Origin: Kitasatospora cinereorecta
GTDB lineage: Bacteria; Actinomycetota; Actinomycetes; Streptomycetales; Streptomycetaceae
Assembly (NCBI RefSeq): GCF_024172095.1
Contig: NZ_JAMZDX010000007.1
Coordinates: 62,001 to 126,000 of the forward strand
DNA length: 64,000 bases
Direction: 5' to 3'
Shown: positions 56,845 to 64,000 of the stretch, piece by piece
Position numbering within the stretch: position 1 is the first letter of the stretch
Layout of the letters: each line of letters starts with the position of its first letter
Made by a program: the position numbers and the translations under genes
The notes under the pieces: model-generated
The model's input: only the letters and a program-made list of their open reading frames with translations
The model's database searches: none
Told to the model about the DNA's origin: nothing

Positions 56845-58056
56845 TTATCGGACGGCGAGTTCCCGGATCCGGGCGCGGCCCCGGGTCCGGGCGGTGGCCG
56901 TCAGCGCGGCCAGCACCGGCGTCGCCGCCAGCGCCAGGCAGGCGGGCAGCGGCAGCCGGTCGGCGAGCAGGCCGACCAGGGCGGTGCCGGCCGAACCGCC
57001 CGCGTTGAAGGCCGCGTTGACCCAGGCGCCGGCCCGGGTGCGCTGCTCAGGACCGGCCAGCTCGTCGGTGAGCAGGTAGGCGGTGGTGAGGGTCGGTGCC
57101 ACTGTCACCCCGGCCAGCGCGGCGACCGCCGCCAGCACCGGGAGCGTCGGGGCGAGCGCGGCCAGCGCCAGCGCGGTGCCGAGACCGCCGGTCAGCACGG
57201 CGAGCCGGATCCGGGCCGGCGCCCGCCAGTCGAGGGCGCCGAGCGCCAGTCCGCCGACCGCGCTGCCTCCGGCCAGGGCCGCCTCCACCCAGGCGGCGTC
57301 GGCGGGTTGGCCGTGCCGACCGGCGAACACCACCGTCAGCAGACCGAACGCGCCCAGCCCCGCACCCACCCCGGCGGCGGACGCCAGCGGCTGGCGGGTG
57401 CGCAGCAGCAGCCGCCACGGGCGCGAACGGCCGCCGCCGGCCGCGGAGTCGGCGCGGGCCGAGCCCAACTCGCCGCGGACGGACGCCGCCAACGCGAGCG
57501 TCCCGGCCAGGACCAGGACGGCGCCGAGCACCACGCCGAGCGCCGGACGGGCCGCCGCGGCGATCAGCCCGGCCACCAACGGGCCGGTGACGTACAGCAG
57601 TTCCTCGGCGACCGTGTCCAGGCTGTACGCCCGGCGGCGCAGGTCCGGATCGGCCAGCAGCGCGCTCCACAGCGCCCGGGTGACCGGTCCGAGCGGCGGG
57701 GCGAGCATCCCGGCCGCGGCGGCGAGGGCGAGCAGGACGGCGAACGGGACGCCCGGCCGCCAGGTGGCGGCGGCCAGACCGAGCAGCACCAGCGCGTAGC
57801 CCGCCGCCATCGGCGGCAGCGCCCGGCGCGGGCCGAACCGGTCGACCAGACCGGCCCGGACGGGGGAGAGCACCACGGTGGCGGTCGCGAAACCGGCCAT
57901 CACCCAGCCGGCCCGCGCGTACGAGCCGGTGGTGCCGGTGACGGCGAGCAGCAGGGAGAGCGGGACGATGCCGTAGGAGAGGCGGCCGGTCAGGGCCGCG
58001 GCGAAGATCCGGGCGGCGCCGGGCGTGCGCAGCACCGTCGCATAGGACGTAGACAT
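56845..58056 (-). CDS. MFS exporter under probable leader-peptide attenuation
   Basis: A 403-residue transporter with 12 predicted TM helices, starting MSTSYATVLRTPGAARIF. The phrase FATATVVLSPVRAGLVDRFGPRR is an MFS motif-A-like loop after TM2. Actinobacterial homologues are proton-driven exporters of uncertain substrate. The start at 58056 has GAGGA about nine bases upstream; upstream in-frame codons are not favoured because a leader region with a uORF and two hairpins precedes it. The 3' end contains a 15-bp tandem repeat around the TAA stop (56827-56860 region). Confidence 0.88.
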   Translation of the reverse strand: MSTSYATVLRTPGAARIFAAALTGRLSYGIVPLSLLLAVTGTTGSYARAGWVMAGFATATVVLSPVRAGLVDRFGPRRALPPMAAGYALVLLGLAAATWRPGVPFAVLLALAAAAGMLAPPLGPVTRALWSALLADPDLRRRAYSLDTVAEELLYVTGPLVAGLIAAAARPALGVVLGAVLVLAGTLALAASVRGELGSARADSAAGGGRSRPWRLLLRTRQPLASAAGVGAGLGAFGLLTVVFAGRHGQPADAAWVEAALAGGSAVGGLALGALDWRAPARIRLAVLTGGLGTALALAALAPTLPVLAAVAALAGVTVAPTLTTAYLLTDELAGPEQRTRAGAWVNAAFNAGGSAGTALVGLLADRLPLPACLALAATPVLAALTATARTRGRARIRELAVR

Positions 58057-58077
58057 GGGAAGGGTTCCTCGGAAGCT

Positions 58078-58147
58078 GGCGCGCGGCGCGCGCCGGTGAA
58101 CAGGGACGCCGAAGGACCGCACCGCCGTCGGGGCGCGGTCGCGGTCC
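58078..58147 (-). promoter_or_regulatory. Tandem leader hairpins (putative attenuator) before MFS gene
   Basis: Hairpin 1 pairs 58114-58125 with 58135-58147 (GGACCGC/GCGGTCC outer arms, one bulge). Hairpin 2 has perfect 7-bp arms, 58078-58084 and 58088-58094. Both lie between the uORF stop and the MFS ribosome-binding site, the geometry expected for ribosome-controlled termination or occlusion. Confidence 0.5.
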
Positions 58148-58152
58148 GGGTC

Positions 58153-58173
58153 CTAGTCACGGATGAGGAACAT
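58153..58173 (-). CDS. Leaderless six-codon uORF (MFLIRD)
   Basis: ATG TTC CTC ATC CGT GAC TAG precedes the MFS gene by about 97 bases. A TACCAT -10 element ends seven bases before its ATG, so the predicted transcript starts at or next to the A of the ATG and the uORF would be translated without a leader. Its minute size and placement before strong hairpins suggest a regulatory leader peptide that couples ribosome stalling to exporter expression. Peptide function is inferred, not recognised. Confidence 0.5.
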   Translation of the reverse strand: MFLIRD

Positions 58174-58180
58174 GGAGGCG

Positions 58181-58208
58181 ATGGTAGGGCACGCCCGGCC
58201 GGTGTCGC
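58181..58208 (-). promoter_or_regulatory. Promoter of the MFS leader transcript
   Basis: Minus-strand -35 GCGACA (58203-58208), a 16-base spacer and -10 TACCAT (58181-58186) match the actinobacterial vegetative pattern (xxGACx / TAxxxT), with the start site predicted at 58173. Confidence 0.55.
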
Positions 58209-58258
58209 CACCGGCCGGCCGCGGAACTCTGGAGTCGGGTCGGGATCCGGACGGTGCG

Positions 58259-59773
58259 TCAGGAGGTGACGGCGACCTGGTCCACCGTCCAGAAGGCGCT
58301 GTTGGTGCCGGTGTAGCGGAACTGGAACTGCGCGGTCGTGGCGCCGGCCGGGACGGTGACCGGCAGCTTCTCGAAGCCGTTCAGGTCCGAGCGGTACGAC
58401 TTCACCAGCTGCGGGGCGGAGTTGTCGAAGACCACGTAGACGTCGCCGGTCTGCGGGCCGTCCACCTTGTAGTCGGTGGCGAAGGAGAGGGTGGCGACGG
58501 CGCCGCCGGTGACCGGGTAGCGCGGGCTGACCAGGGTGGAGTCGAACTGCCCGGCGCCGTGCGCCTTGTCGTCCCACTCGTCGGAGTCGGCCACCGCGAA
58601 GACGTTGCGGGCGCGGACGTTGGTCTCCCGGGACTGGCCGAGCTGGGTGGCGGTCCAGAACTCGTCGGTGGCGAAGGCCCAGCCGCGCCACTCGGTGACC
58701 CCGCCGCTGGGCATCCGCGCGTTGTCGATGGACCAGCCGCTCGGCGGGGTGTGGGTGAAGCCCTTGATCGTGGACGCGATGCCGGTCTCGTCCACCCGGC
58801 TCTGCAGGGTCGGCCGCAGCGTGTCGAAGGCGTCCGGGGTGATCTCGTCGATCGGCCGGCCGTCCAGCCGCCAGGCCGGGTCGATCGCGGCGCCCTCGTG
58901 CTTGAGCACGGTCGGCGCGATGTCGACGAGCCTGACGTCCTTGCGGGTGGACCCGGCGGGGTAGCCGGCACCGTCGGCGATGACGAAGGTCTGCCGCTCG
59001 TTGGCGCTGTTGCCGCCGTGGCCGCCCGCGTCGGTGTGGCCGTGGTCGGTGGTCACCAGGATCTGCCAGTCCTCCGCGGCGTACGTCGGGCGGGTGCGCA
59101 GGGCCTGCACCACCTGGCCGACCAGGCCGTCCACCGCGTGGATGGCGGCGAGGTACTGGCTGGAGGCGCCGCCGTAGCTGTGGCCGGCCTCGTCGACCTC
59201 GTCGAAGTGCAGGAAGGTCAGGTCCGGGTTGCCGTTGGTGAGGTAGTCGGCCGCGTCGGCGGCGGTCCTGACGTCGTCCTCGCTCTCGGCGATCCGCACA
59301 TCGGCCCGGCCGTTGAAGACGTTGGCGGTGATCGGGTTCCAGGAGCCGATGACCAGGGTGGCGGCAGCCGGGGCGGCGCTCTCCAGGCGGCTGGCGAAGT
59401 CCGGGTAGAGGTCGAAGTGCGAGCCGGCGAAGGTGTTGTCCTTGACGCCGTGCTTGTCCGGCCAGACGCCGGTGCCGATGGTCGACCAGCCGGGGCCGGA
59501 CAGGGTCGGCGCCATCGGGTCGGCGTACAGGTTGGAGGTCGCGGTCATGCCGCCGGACATCAGCGCCTTGAGGTTGGGCGCATCGGCGGCGAGCAGCTTG
59601 TCGTACCGGGTGCCGTCGATGCCGATGACCAGCGTCTTGCTCTGCTTGGTCCCGTTCGGCAGGCCCCGGTACGGGCCGGTGGCGGCCGAGGCGTGAACGG
59701 CCGACACCGGCAGCAGCACGGCGGTGACGGTGGCGGCGGCGAGGGTGGTCCTGAGGGCGCGGGCGATGCGCAC
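58259..59773 (-). CDS. Secreted alkaline-phosphatase-superfamily phosphodiesterase/nucleotide pyrophosphatase
   Basis: A 504-residue exported hydrolase with a signal peptide (residues 1-31, ending in VHASAAT). The type I phosphodiesterase/AP-fold domain (about 45-310) shows VIGIDGTRYDKL (metal aspartate), MAPTLSGPGWSTIGTG (nucleophile Thr/Ser region), HFDEVDEAGHSYGG and TTDHGHTDAGGHGG, the expected two-metal residues. A C-terminal domain of about 150 residues looks like a jelly roll. It releases phosphate or nucleotides from extracellular phosphodiesters. GTG start with AGGGAG upstream. It is divergent from the GntR-family regulator. Confidence 0.9.
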   Translation of the reverse strand: MRIARALRTTLAAATVTAVLLPVSAVHASAATGPYRGLPNGTKQSKTLVIGIDGTRYDKLLAADAPNLKALMSGGMTATSNLYADPMAPTLSGPGWSTIGTGVWPDKHGVKDNTFAGSHFDLYPDFASRLESAAPAAATLVIGSWNPITANVFNGRADVRIAESEDDVRTAADAADYLTNGNPDLTFLHFDEVDEAGHSYGGASSQYLAAIHAVDGLVGQVVQALRTRPTYAAEDWQILVTTDHGHTDAGGHGGNSANERQTFVIADGAGYPAGSTRKDVRLVDIAPTVLKHEGAAIDPAWRLDGRPIDEITPDAFDTLRPTLQSRVDETGIASTIKGFTHTPPSGWSIDNARMPSGGVTEWRGWAFATDEFWTATQLGQSRETNVRARNVFAVADSDEWDDKAHGAGQFDSTLVSPRYPVTGGAVATLSFATDYKVDGPQTGDVYVVFDNSAPQLVKSYRSDLNGFEKLPVTVPAGATTAQFQFRYTGTNSAFWTVDQVAVTS

Positions 59774-59887
59774 GGGGGCTCCCTGGGGAGAGGACGACGC
59801 GGTGCGGTTGCACCGGTGACGACGATGGGGCGGCCCGGCGAGGCGGAGCCCTCCGCGAGTCCACCGGCGCATGAACAGCCGCCGAAA

Positions 59888-59903
59888 TTCAGTCCAGACC
59901 GGT
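59888..59903. promoter_or_regulatory. GntR/HutC-type candidate operator
   Basis: AGTCCAGACC lies at the centre of a 16-base window agreeing at 10 of 16 positions with the recalled DasR consensus. It sits between the divergent phosphodiesterase and GntR-type genes, 67 bases from the latter. Confidence 0.35.
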
Positions 59904-59957
59904 TATCATTCCGTGACCTTGACGTCCGGTCGCACCGGCACCGCCGGCCCGTCCCGA

Positions 59958-59963
59958 TAGGGT
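59958..59963 (+). promoter_or_regulatory. -10 element implying leaderless gntR-type mRNA
   Basis: TAGGGT ends six bases before the GTG at 59970, so transcription is predicted to begin at or beside the start codon, consistent with the absence of a Shine-Dalgarno. No convincing -35 was found. Confidence 0.4.
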
Positions 59964-59969
59964 GTCGCG

Positions 59970-60737
59970 GTGAACCACGGGAGCCCGCAACCACCGGTCA
60001 CCGCCGCCCGCTCGGGCGTCCCCGAGCACGGCCGGGTGCCGAAGTACTACCAGGTCAAGGCCCGCCTCGAGGACCTGCTCGCCGAGCTCGGCCCCGGCGG
60101 CCGGCTGCCCGCCGAACTCGACCTCGCCGCCCGCTACGGCGTCTCCCGGGCCACCCTCCGCCAGGCGCTGCGCGACCTGCTGCTCGAAGGCCGGCTGCGC
60201 CGCCACGGCCGTGGCACCGTGGTGGCGGGCCCGAAGATCGAGCAGCCGCTCTCCCTGGTCAGCTACACCGAGGGCGTCATCCGCCAGGGCATGCGGCCCG
60301 GCCGCACCCTGATCACCCTGGACCGGCTGCCCGCCGACCCCCCGATGGCCGAGCGGCTCGGCCTCGCCGTCGGGGAGACGGTCTGGCACCTGGAGCGCGT
60401 CCTGTACGCCGACGAGGAGCGGATCGGCCTGGAGAGCACGTACGTCGCCGCCGCCCGAGTGCCCCGGCTCGACCGCGACTTCGACCCGGCCGGCTCCTTC
60501 TATGCCTACCTGCGCGAGCAGGGCGTCCTGCTCGGCGGCGCCGACGAGCGGATCGAGACGGTGCTCGCGACCCCGCGCGAGGCGCTGCTGGTCGGCACCC
60601 CGCCCGCCCTGCCGATGCTGCTGCTGCACCGCCGCAGCCGGGACGCCGCCGGCGCCCCGCTGGAGCAGGTCCGCACCCTCTACCGCGGCGACCGCTTCAG
60701 CTTCACCCTCCACCTGGGCGCCCCGACCCCCGCGTAG
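59970..60737 (+). CDS. GntR-family (HutC/DasR-type, UTRA domain) regulator
   Basis: A 255-residue regulator. The winged HTH PAELDLAARYGVSRATLRQA is followed by a UTRA ligand domain containing ETVLATPREALLVGTPPALP and VRTLYRGDRFSFTLHL, strongly reminiscent of the C-terminus of DasR. It is probably a DasR paralogue that senses a phosphorylated or amino sugar (inference). It lies divergent from a secreted phosphodiesterase that it may control. Leaderless translation from GTG is proposed. Confidence 0.9.
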   Translation: MNHGSPQPPVTAARSGVPEHGRVPKYYQVKARLEDLLAELGPGGRLPAELDLAARYGVSRATLRQALRDLLLEGRLRRHGRGTVVAGPKIEQPLSLVSYTEGVIRQGMRPGRTLITLDRLPADPPMAERLGLAVGETVWHLERVLYADEERIGLESTYVAAARVPRLDRDFDPAGSFYAYLREQGVLLGGADERIETVLATPREALLVGTPPALPMLLLHRRSRDAAGAPLEQVRTLYRGDRFSFTLHLGAPTPA

Positions 60738-60854
60738 ACGGGGCCGACAACCGGCCTGGTGACGGGCCTACCCGGGAGCTGTCTGGGAATCCGCTGAGTG
60801 CGTGGGCGGACCACTTGAGGATTCTCAAAGACGGCGTTGCTAGCTTTGCCCGAC

Positions 60855-61820
60855 ATGATCGACCTGTCCAACCTGGCACCCCGCTCCCGGCTCCGGTTCC
60901 AGCCCCGCCTGCTGGCCTGGCCGCTCTTCGCCCTCGCCCTCCTCTGGTACCTGCACCGCTTCGGCCTGCCGTACCAGAACGACGTGGTCTTCTGCTGGCT
61001 GATCGGCGCCCTGATCGCGGCCTCGGTCCACAGCGGCGGCCGCACCGGCTGGCTGCGCGTCCTGCGCGACTGGCTGCCCGTGATGGCTGCCGTCTGGACG
61101 TACTCGCTGCTGCGCGGGTACGGCGCCCACACCCCCTGGGCGCCGCACTGGTCGCCGCAGCTCGCCTTCGACACCTTCGTCGGCGGCGGCGAGACGTGGA
61201 CCGTCCGGCTGCAGCACTGGCTGTACACCCCCGGCCAGGTGCACTGGTACGACTACGCGGCCGTCGGCGTCTACATGTCGCACTTCTTCGCCACCTTCGT
61301 CCTGCTCGCCGTCCTGTGGCGCCGCCGGCACGACCGCTTCCGCGCCCTGCTCGCGCTCTACCTCGCGGTCACCTTCGCCGGCTTCGCCACCTATGTGCTC
61401 TACCCGGCCGACCCGCCGTGGCTGACCTCCGTCCAGGGCCACCTGCCCGAGGTCACCCGGATCGTCTCGGCCGTCCTGGACCAGATCGGGCTGCCCCGGG
61501 CCGGCTCGCTCTTCGAGAACGGCAGCCGCTTCGCCAACGACGTCGCCGCGATGCCCTCGCTGCACGCCGCGTACCCGATGATGCTGGCCCTGTTCTTCTG
61601 GCCGACCGCCGGCCGCGCCCTGCGGGTGCTGCTGGTCGCCTACCCGCTGGCGATGGCGTTCACCCTGGTCTACGGCGCCGAGCACTTCGTGATCGACATC
61701 CTGGCCGGCTGGACCTACGCCGTCGTGCTGTCCTTCGCGCTGCACCGTCTGGCCGCCCGCCGGCAGGCGAGAGCCACCGCCGCGCGCGCCGCGGCGTCGA
61801 CCGCACCCGCCACGACCTGA
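60855..61820 (+). CDS. PAP2-family membrane phosphatase / inositol phosphorylceramide synthase-like protein
   Basis: A 321-residue polytopic membrane protein with about six TM helices. Catalytic motifs AAMPSLHAAYPMM and YGAEHFVIDILAGW contain the two essential histidines of the PAP2_3 family; YVLYPADPPW is the preceding motif. Such proteins hydrolyse or transfer lipid phosphates. A small palindrome TTGAG-GATT-CTCAA (60815-60828) lies upstream. It is related to the C-terminal half of the 53004-54842 fusion, so the window encodes two paralogous PAP2 domains. The tail is Ala/Arg-rich. Confidence 0.88.
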   Translation: MIDLSNLAPRSRLRFQPRLLAWPLFALALLWYLHRFGLPYQNDVVFCWLIGALIAASVHSGGRTGWLRVLRDWLPVMAAVWTYSLLRGYGAHTPWAPHWSPQLAFDTFVGGGETWTVRLQHWLYTPGQVHWYDYAAVGVYMSHFFATFVLLAVLWRRRHDRFRALLALYLAVTFAGFATYVLYPADPPWLTSVQGHLPEVTRIVSAVLDQIGLPRAGSLFENGSRFANDVAAMPSLHAAYPMMLALFFWPTAGRALRVLLVAYPLAMAFTLVYGAEHFVIDILAGWTYAVVLSFALHRLAARRQARATAARAAASTAPATT

Positions 61821-62011
61821 CGGTCGTCGCCCCCGCCGGACCGCGGCCCGGCCGGCGGGGGAGGAGTGCCACGTACCGCCGTCGTGCTCCCCGTATCTTC
61901 ATACTCCCCGTACCTTCACCGACCGGTGACCGGGCCTTTGCCCTCGCATGGAGATCCCTTGCCCGGCCCGTCAGTACGGTGAGCGGGCCACCACGGGGAA
62001 ACGGGGAGCGG
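61821..62011. other. Spacer before the type VII-like operon
   Basis: A 191-base non-coding stretch. GTATCTTCATACTCCCCGTA contains a short direct repeat CTCCCCGTA/CTTCA pattern (61888-61917 area), and ACGGGGAGCGG supplies the ribosome-binding site for the next gene. No promoter could be placed confidently. Confidence 0.3.
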
Positions 62012-62338
62012 ATGAGCACGGGGCAGTTCCAGGTCCATCCCGGCGCGGTCAGCGCGCTGGCCGGACGGTTCGACAGCGAGAAGGGCGAACTGACCGGACG
62101 GACCGAGCAGTTCGCCGCCCGGGCCGGCCAGGTCGGCGAGGCCTTCGGACTGCTCGGGGTCTGCGACGGCGCCGCCGGGAAGTACGCGGACATGCTCGAC
62201 GGCACCCTCAAGGCGCTCGGCCAACTGGCCCAGGTCCTGGACAGCGACGCCCAGCGCCTGCGAGCCAACGCCGCCGCCTACCGCCGCTCCGACGAGACCG
62301 CCCAGCAGCACGTGCGGGCCCTGGACGGTGCGGTGTGA
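62012..62338 (+). CDS. EspC-like type VII secretion substrate/partner
   Basis: A 108-residue helical-hairpin protein: FQVHPGAVSALAGRFDSEKG, then GEAFGLLGVCDGAAGKYADM and RLRANAAAYRRSDETAQQHV. This matches the ESX EspC-like target family, in which the turn carries fG.lG rather than W-x-G. It probably pairs with the next gene product as a secreted heterodimer. The start at 62012 has GGGGAGCGG upstream. Its stop overlaps the next GTG by four bases. Confidence 0.75.
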   Translation: MSTGQFQVHPGAVSALAGRFDSEKGELTGRTEQFAARAGQVGEAFGLLGVCDGAAGKYADMLDGTLKALGQLAQVLDSDAQRLRANAAAYRRSDETAQQHVRALDGAV

Positions 62339-63477
62339 GCGTCAACGACTGGATCGACGGCAAGGTCCTGGACATCCTCCAGGCCTTCGGCGTCGAACTG
62401 CCCGGCGGGGACGGCGACCGCCTCCGCTCCATCGCCGCGGCCTGGGACACCATGGGCGACGACCTCGCCGCCGTCGCCCGGGCCATCGACTCCGCCGTCA
62501 CCGCCACCGACGAACGCGACTGGTCCGGCGACGCCCGCCAGGCCTTCGAGCAGCACTGGCAGCAGCAGAAGCAGACCGTCGACCAGGTCGCCGGCAACTT
62601 CCACCAGGTCGCCCAGGGCCTGCGCGCCTACGCCGACGAGATCGACACGATCAACAAGGCGATCATCGACATCTGCGTCCAGATCGCCGAGATGGAGGTG
62701 GCCGGCTTCGCGCTCTCCTTCGTCACCGCCGGCATCTCCGACCTGGTCGCCAACACCGCCGTCGCCGCCAAGGTCGCCAAGGTGGTCGACCTGGTCGAAC
62801 TGTTCACCACCGCGGCCGAGAAGGTCGCCGCCCTCCTGGAACGCTTCCTCGGCCTCGTCGAGGAGACCGCCGCCACGCTCGGCAAGGTGCTCACCACCGT
62901 GGCGAAGTTCGGTGCCGACTTCGTGAAGACCACAGCCGAGAGCTTCGTCACCAACTTCGTCGCCGACACCGGCAGTGCCGTGGCCAACCAGGCGGTCACC
63001 GGCCAGCAGATCGACCTCGGTGCCGACGCGCAGAACGGCGCCCTCGCCGCCGCCGGTACCGCCGCCTTCACCGGACTCGGCGGCGCCGCCGCCCGCGGCG
63101 CCGGACTGACCGGCGGATTCGGCCGCTTCCTGACCGGCGAAGGCCTCGCCGGCACCGCGGCCAACGGCGCCGCCGGCAACATCGCCGGCGGCCTCGTCGT
63201 CGACGGCGCCAACGGCAAGGACGCCACCACCCTCTGGGAGGACGCCCTCACCAACGCCGCCACCGGCGCCGCCGGCAACGCCCAGAACCACGCGGTCGCG
63301 GGCCACCTGGAAGAGCACGGCATGCTCGGCGGCGAGAACCGCAGCGACCGCGCGAAGCTCGCCGACCGATCCTTCGAGGACGCCTTCGGGACCACCCTCA
63401 ACACCGGCGTCTACGCGGCCGGTTCGGGCATCGAGTCGGACCTCCAGCAGCTCGCCGAGAGCGGGAGCGGCACATGA
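62335..63477 (+). CDS. WXG-type type VII substrate with long Ala/Gly-rich C-terminal region
   Basis: A 380-residue protein. The N-terminal 110 residues form the WXG100-like helical hairpin with W63-S-G in ERDWSGDARQAFEQHW. Residues about 120-230 are hydrophobic or helical, and about 230-380 are Ala/Gly/Asn-rich without a recognisable enzymatic toxin motif. This resembles the N-terminal trafficking region of LXG/WXG polymorphic toxins with the toxin domain absent or unrecognised. It is translationally coupled to the EspC-like gene and to the downstream small membrane protein. Confidence 0.7.
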   Translation: MSVNDWIDGKVLDILQAFGVELPGGDGDRLRSIAAAWDTMGDDLAAVARAIDSAVTATDERDWSGDARQAFEQHWQQQKQTVDQVAGNFHQVAQGLRAYADEIDTINKAIIDICVQIAEMEVAGFALSFVTAGISDLVANTAVAAKVAKVVDLVELFTTAAEKVAALLERFLGLVEETAATLGKVLTTVAKFGADFVKTTAESFVTNFVADTGSAVANQAVTGQQIDLGADAQNGALAAAGTAAFTGLGGAAARGAGLTGGFGRFLTGEGLAGTAANGAAGNIAGGLVVDGANGKDATTLWEDALTNAATGAAGNAQNHAVAGHLEEHGMLGGENRSDRAKLADRSFEDAFGTTLNTGVYAAGSGIESDLQQLAESGSGT

Positions 63478-63713
63478 CCCTGCTGGCCGCCGTCATCCAC
63501 CCCTCACCGACCGACCGCCACGTCTTCGGCCTGCTCGACCTCCTGTGGGCCGCCGTCATCGGCATCGGCCTGCTCCTGATCGCCATCGGCGCCACCCTCG
63601 CCGCCAAACTCCGCGGCCGCCCCGGCCGCGGCCCCGGCGACCGCCTGCTCGGCCCGCTCTTCGTCGCCGCCGGCCTCGCCGTCGCCGCCGGCGGACTCCT
63701 GCTCATCCTCTGA
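63474..63713 (+). CDS. Small two-TM membrane protein
   Basis: A 79-residue protein with two hydrophobic segments (about 22-45 and 60-79) separated by a short basic loop RGRPGRGPGDR. The ATG overlaps the previous stop (ATGA). Its place after a WXG-type substrate suggests an immunity-like or secretion-accessory role, which is inference. I do not recognise the family. Confidence 0.65.
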   Translation: MTLLAAVIHPSPTDRHVFGLLDLLWAAVIGIGLLLIAIGATLAAKLRGRPGRGPGDRLLGPLFVAAGLAVAAGGLLLIL

Positions 63714-63772
63714 GCCAAGGCGTGAGACAGTCGGGCAGCCGACCGCACCCGCGCCCCCGACCGGAGGTCCCC

Positions 63773-64000
63773 GTGACGTTCGAATCCCCGCTAGCGCGGG
63801 CCCTGGCCTCCGACCAGCGCCCGGCCTTCCTCGCCCGGCTCGGGTACGAGCTCGCCATGGCCGAGCGCTCGGCCTACCGCGACAGCGACCTGACACCCGA
63901 GCAGGCCCTGCGGCTGGTCGCCTTCCTCAACGAGGTCCGACTGGTGCTGGCGAACCAACTCGTCGCCGACACCACCGGCGCGCTGGTCGGCCACCCCGAC
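63773..64000 (+). CDS. Hypothetical protein, 3' truncated by window end
   Basis: Seventy-six codons are visible from GTG 63773, preceded by GGAGG, starting MTFESPLARALASDQRPAFL. It is helical and acidic or leucine-rich with strong GC3 bias, so it is real, but the family is not recognised and the C-terminus lies outside the window. It is probably the fourth cistron of the type VII-like operon. Confidence 0.6.
   Translation, partial: MTFESPLARALASDQRPAFLARLGYELAMAERSAYRDSDLTPEQALRLVAFLNEVRLVLANQLVADTTGALVGHPD

Noticed and set aside
60815..60828. TTGAG-GATT-CTCAA palindrome upstream of the PAP2 gene as a promoter -35
   Set aside because: The spacing to TAGCTT is 20 bases, too long for a normal promoter; kept only as a mention in the gene entry.
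63773..63800. GTTCGAATCCCC resembling a tRNA T-loop
   Set aside because: No pairing T-stem, acceptor stem or anticodon arm can be formed; it lies at the start of a coding frame.

Overview
The window is very GC-rich, with strong G/C third-position bias, GTG starts about as common as ATG, frequent 4-bp start/stop overlaps, F420- and mycothiol-type enzyme families, LAL/LuxR, PucR and TetR regulators, and a single noticed TTA (bldA-type) codon. This points to a Streptomyces or Kitasatospora-like actinomycete chromosome. No rRNA, tRNA, CRISPR array, transposase or integrase was found.

Layout. 1-4.6 kb: a reductive-pyrimidine/hydantoin catabolic operon (nitrilase-family N-carbamoyl amidohydrolase, dihydropyrimidinase, F420/LLM oxidoreductase, NCS1 permease), then a HAD hydrolase. 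5.4-6.7 kb: an isolated phage-type lysis pair (holin-like protein plus amidase). 7-10.2 kb: a mycothiol-dependent isomerase-type protein and a TetR-MFS exporter pair with a 31-bp palindromic operator. 10.2-14.3 kb: a small zinc-ribbon protein, then a translationally coupled pair, a von Willebrand A/TROVE-like protein and an ARPP-like protein with a Fis-type HTH. This pair is my best candidate for a poorly described system. 14.5-21.2 kb: membrane and hypothetical proteins, PucR regulator, bioF, an S51 peptidase and a small secreted protein. 21.5-27 kb: secreted thermolysin-type protease, LAL regulator, GNAT. 27-31.5 kb: LysR regulator divergent from sdhCAB. 31.5-34.6 kb: DUF2087 protein, PNPOx-fold protein, LigD-type polymerase and a stand-alone ATP-dependent DNA ligase (NHEJ-type), followed by a duplicated 3' fragment of the ligase.

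34.6-47.5 kb is a coherent N-glycan utilisation locus. On the minus strand lie GH5_18-like beta-mannosidase, secreted GH85 endo-beta-N-acetylglucosaminidase, GH38 alpha-mannosidase and a coupled unknown. A LacI regulator sits beside them, and a divergent sugar ABC importer (lipoprotein SBP plus two permeases, no ATPase) lies on the plus strand. Two near-identical palindromes centred on ACCGGT precede the two arms. The GH85 gene carries a TTA codon in its signal-peptide region. A secreted GH18 chitinase-like enzyme with a DasR-type site follows at 48-50 kb. The inferred flow is: exported GH85 frees glycans, the lipoprotein and permeases import them, and the cytosolic GH38 and GH5_18 enzymes dismantle them.

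50-58 kb: threonine degradation (tdh-kbl), an intergenic cluster of direct and inverted repeats, a GT87/PAP2-type membrane fusion, LysR regulator, Gfo/Idh/MocA oxidoreductase, and an MFS exporter preceded by a leaderless six-codon uORF and hairpins that look like a ribosome-mediated attenuator. 58-64 kb: secreted phosphodiesterase divergent from a DasR-like GntR regulator, a PAP2-family membrane protein, and a type VII secretion-like substrate operon (EspC-like, WXG-like, small membrane protein, partial ORF) running off the end. Function assignments come from motifs and recalled family knowledge; no database search was run.
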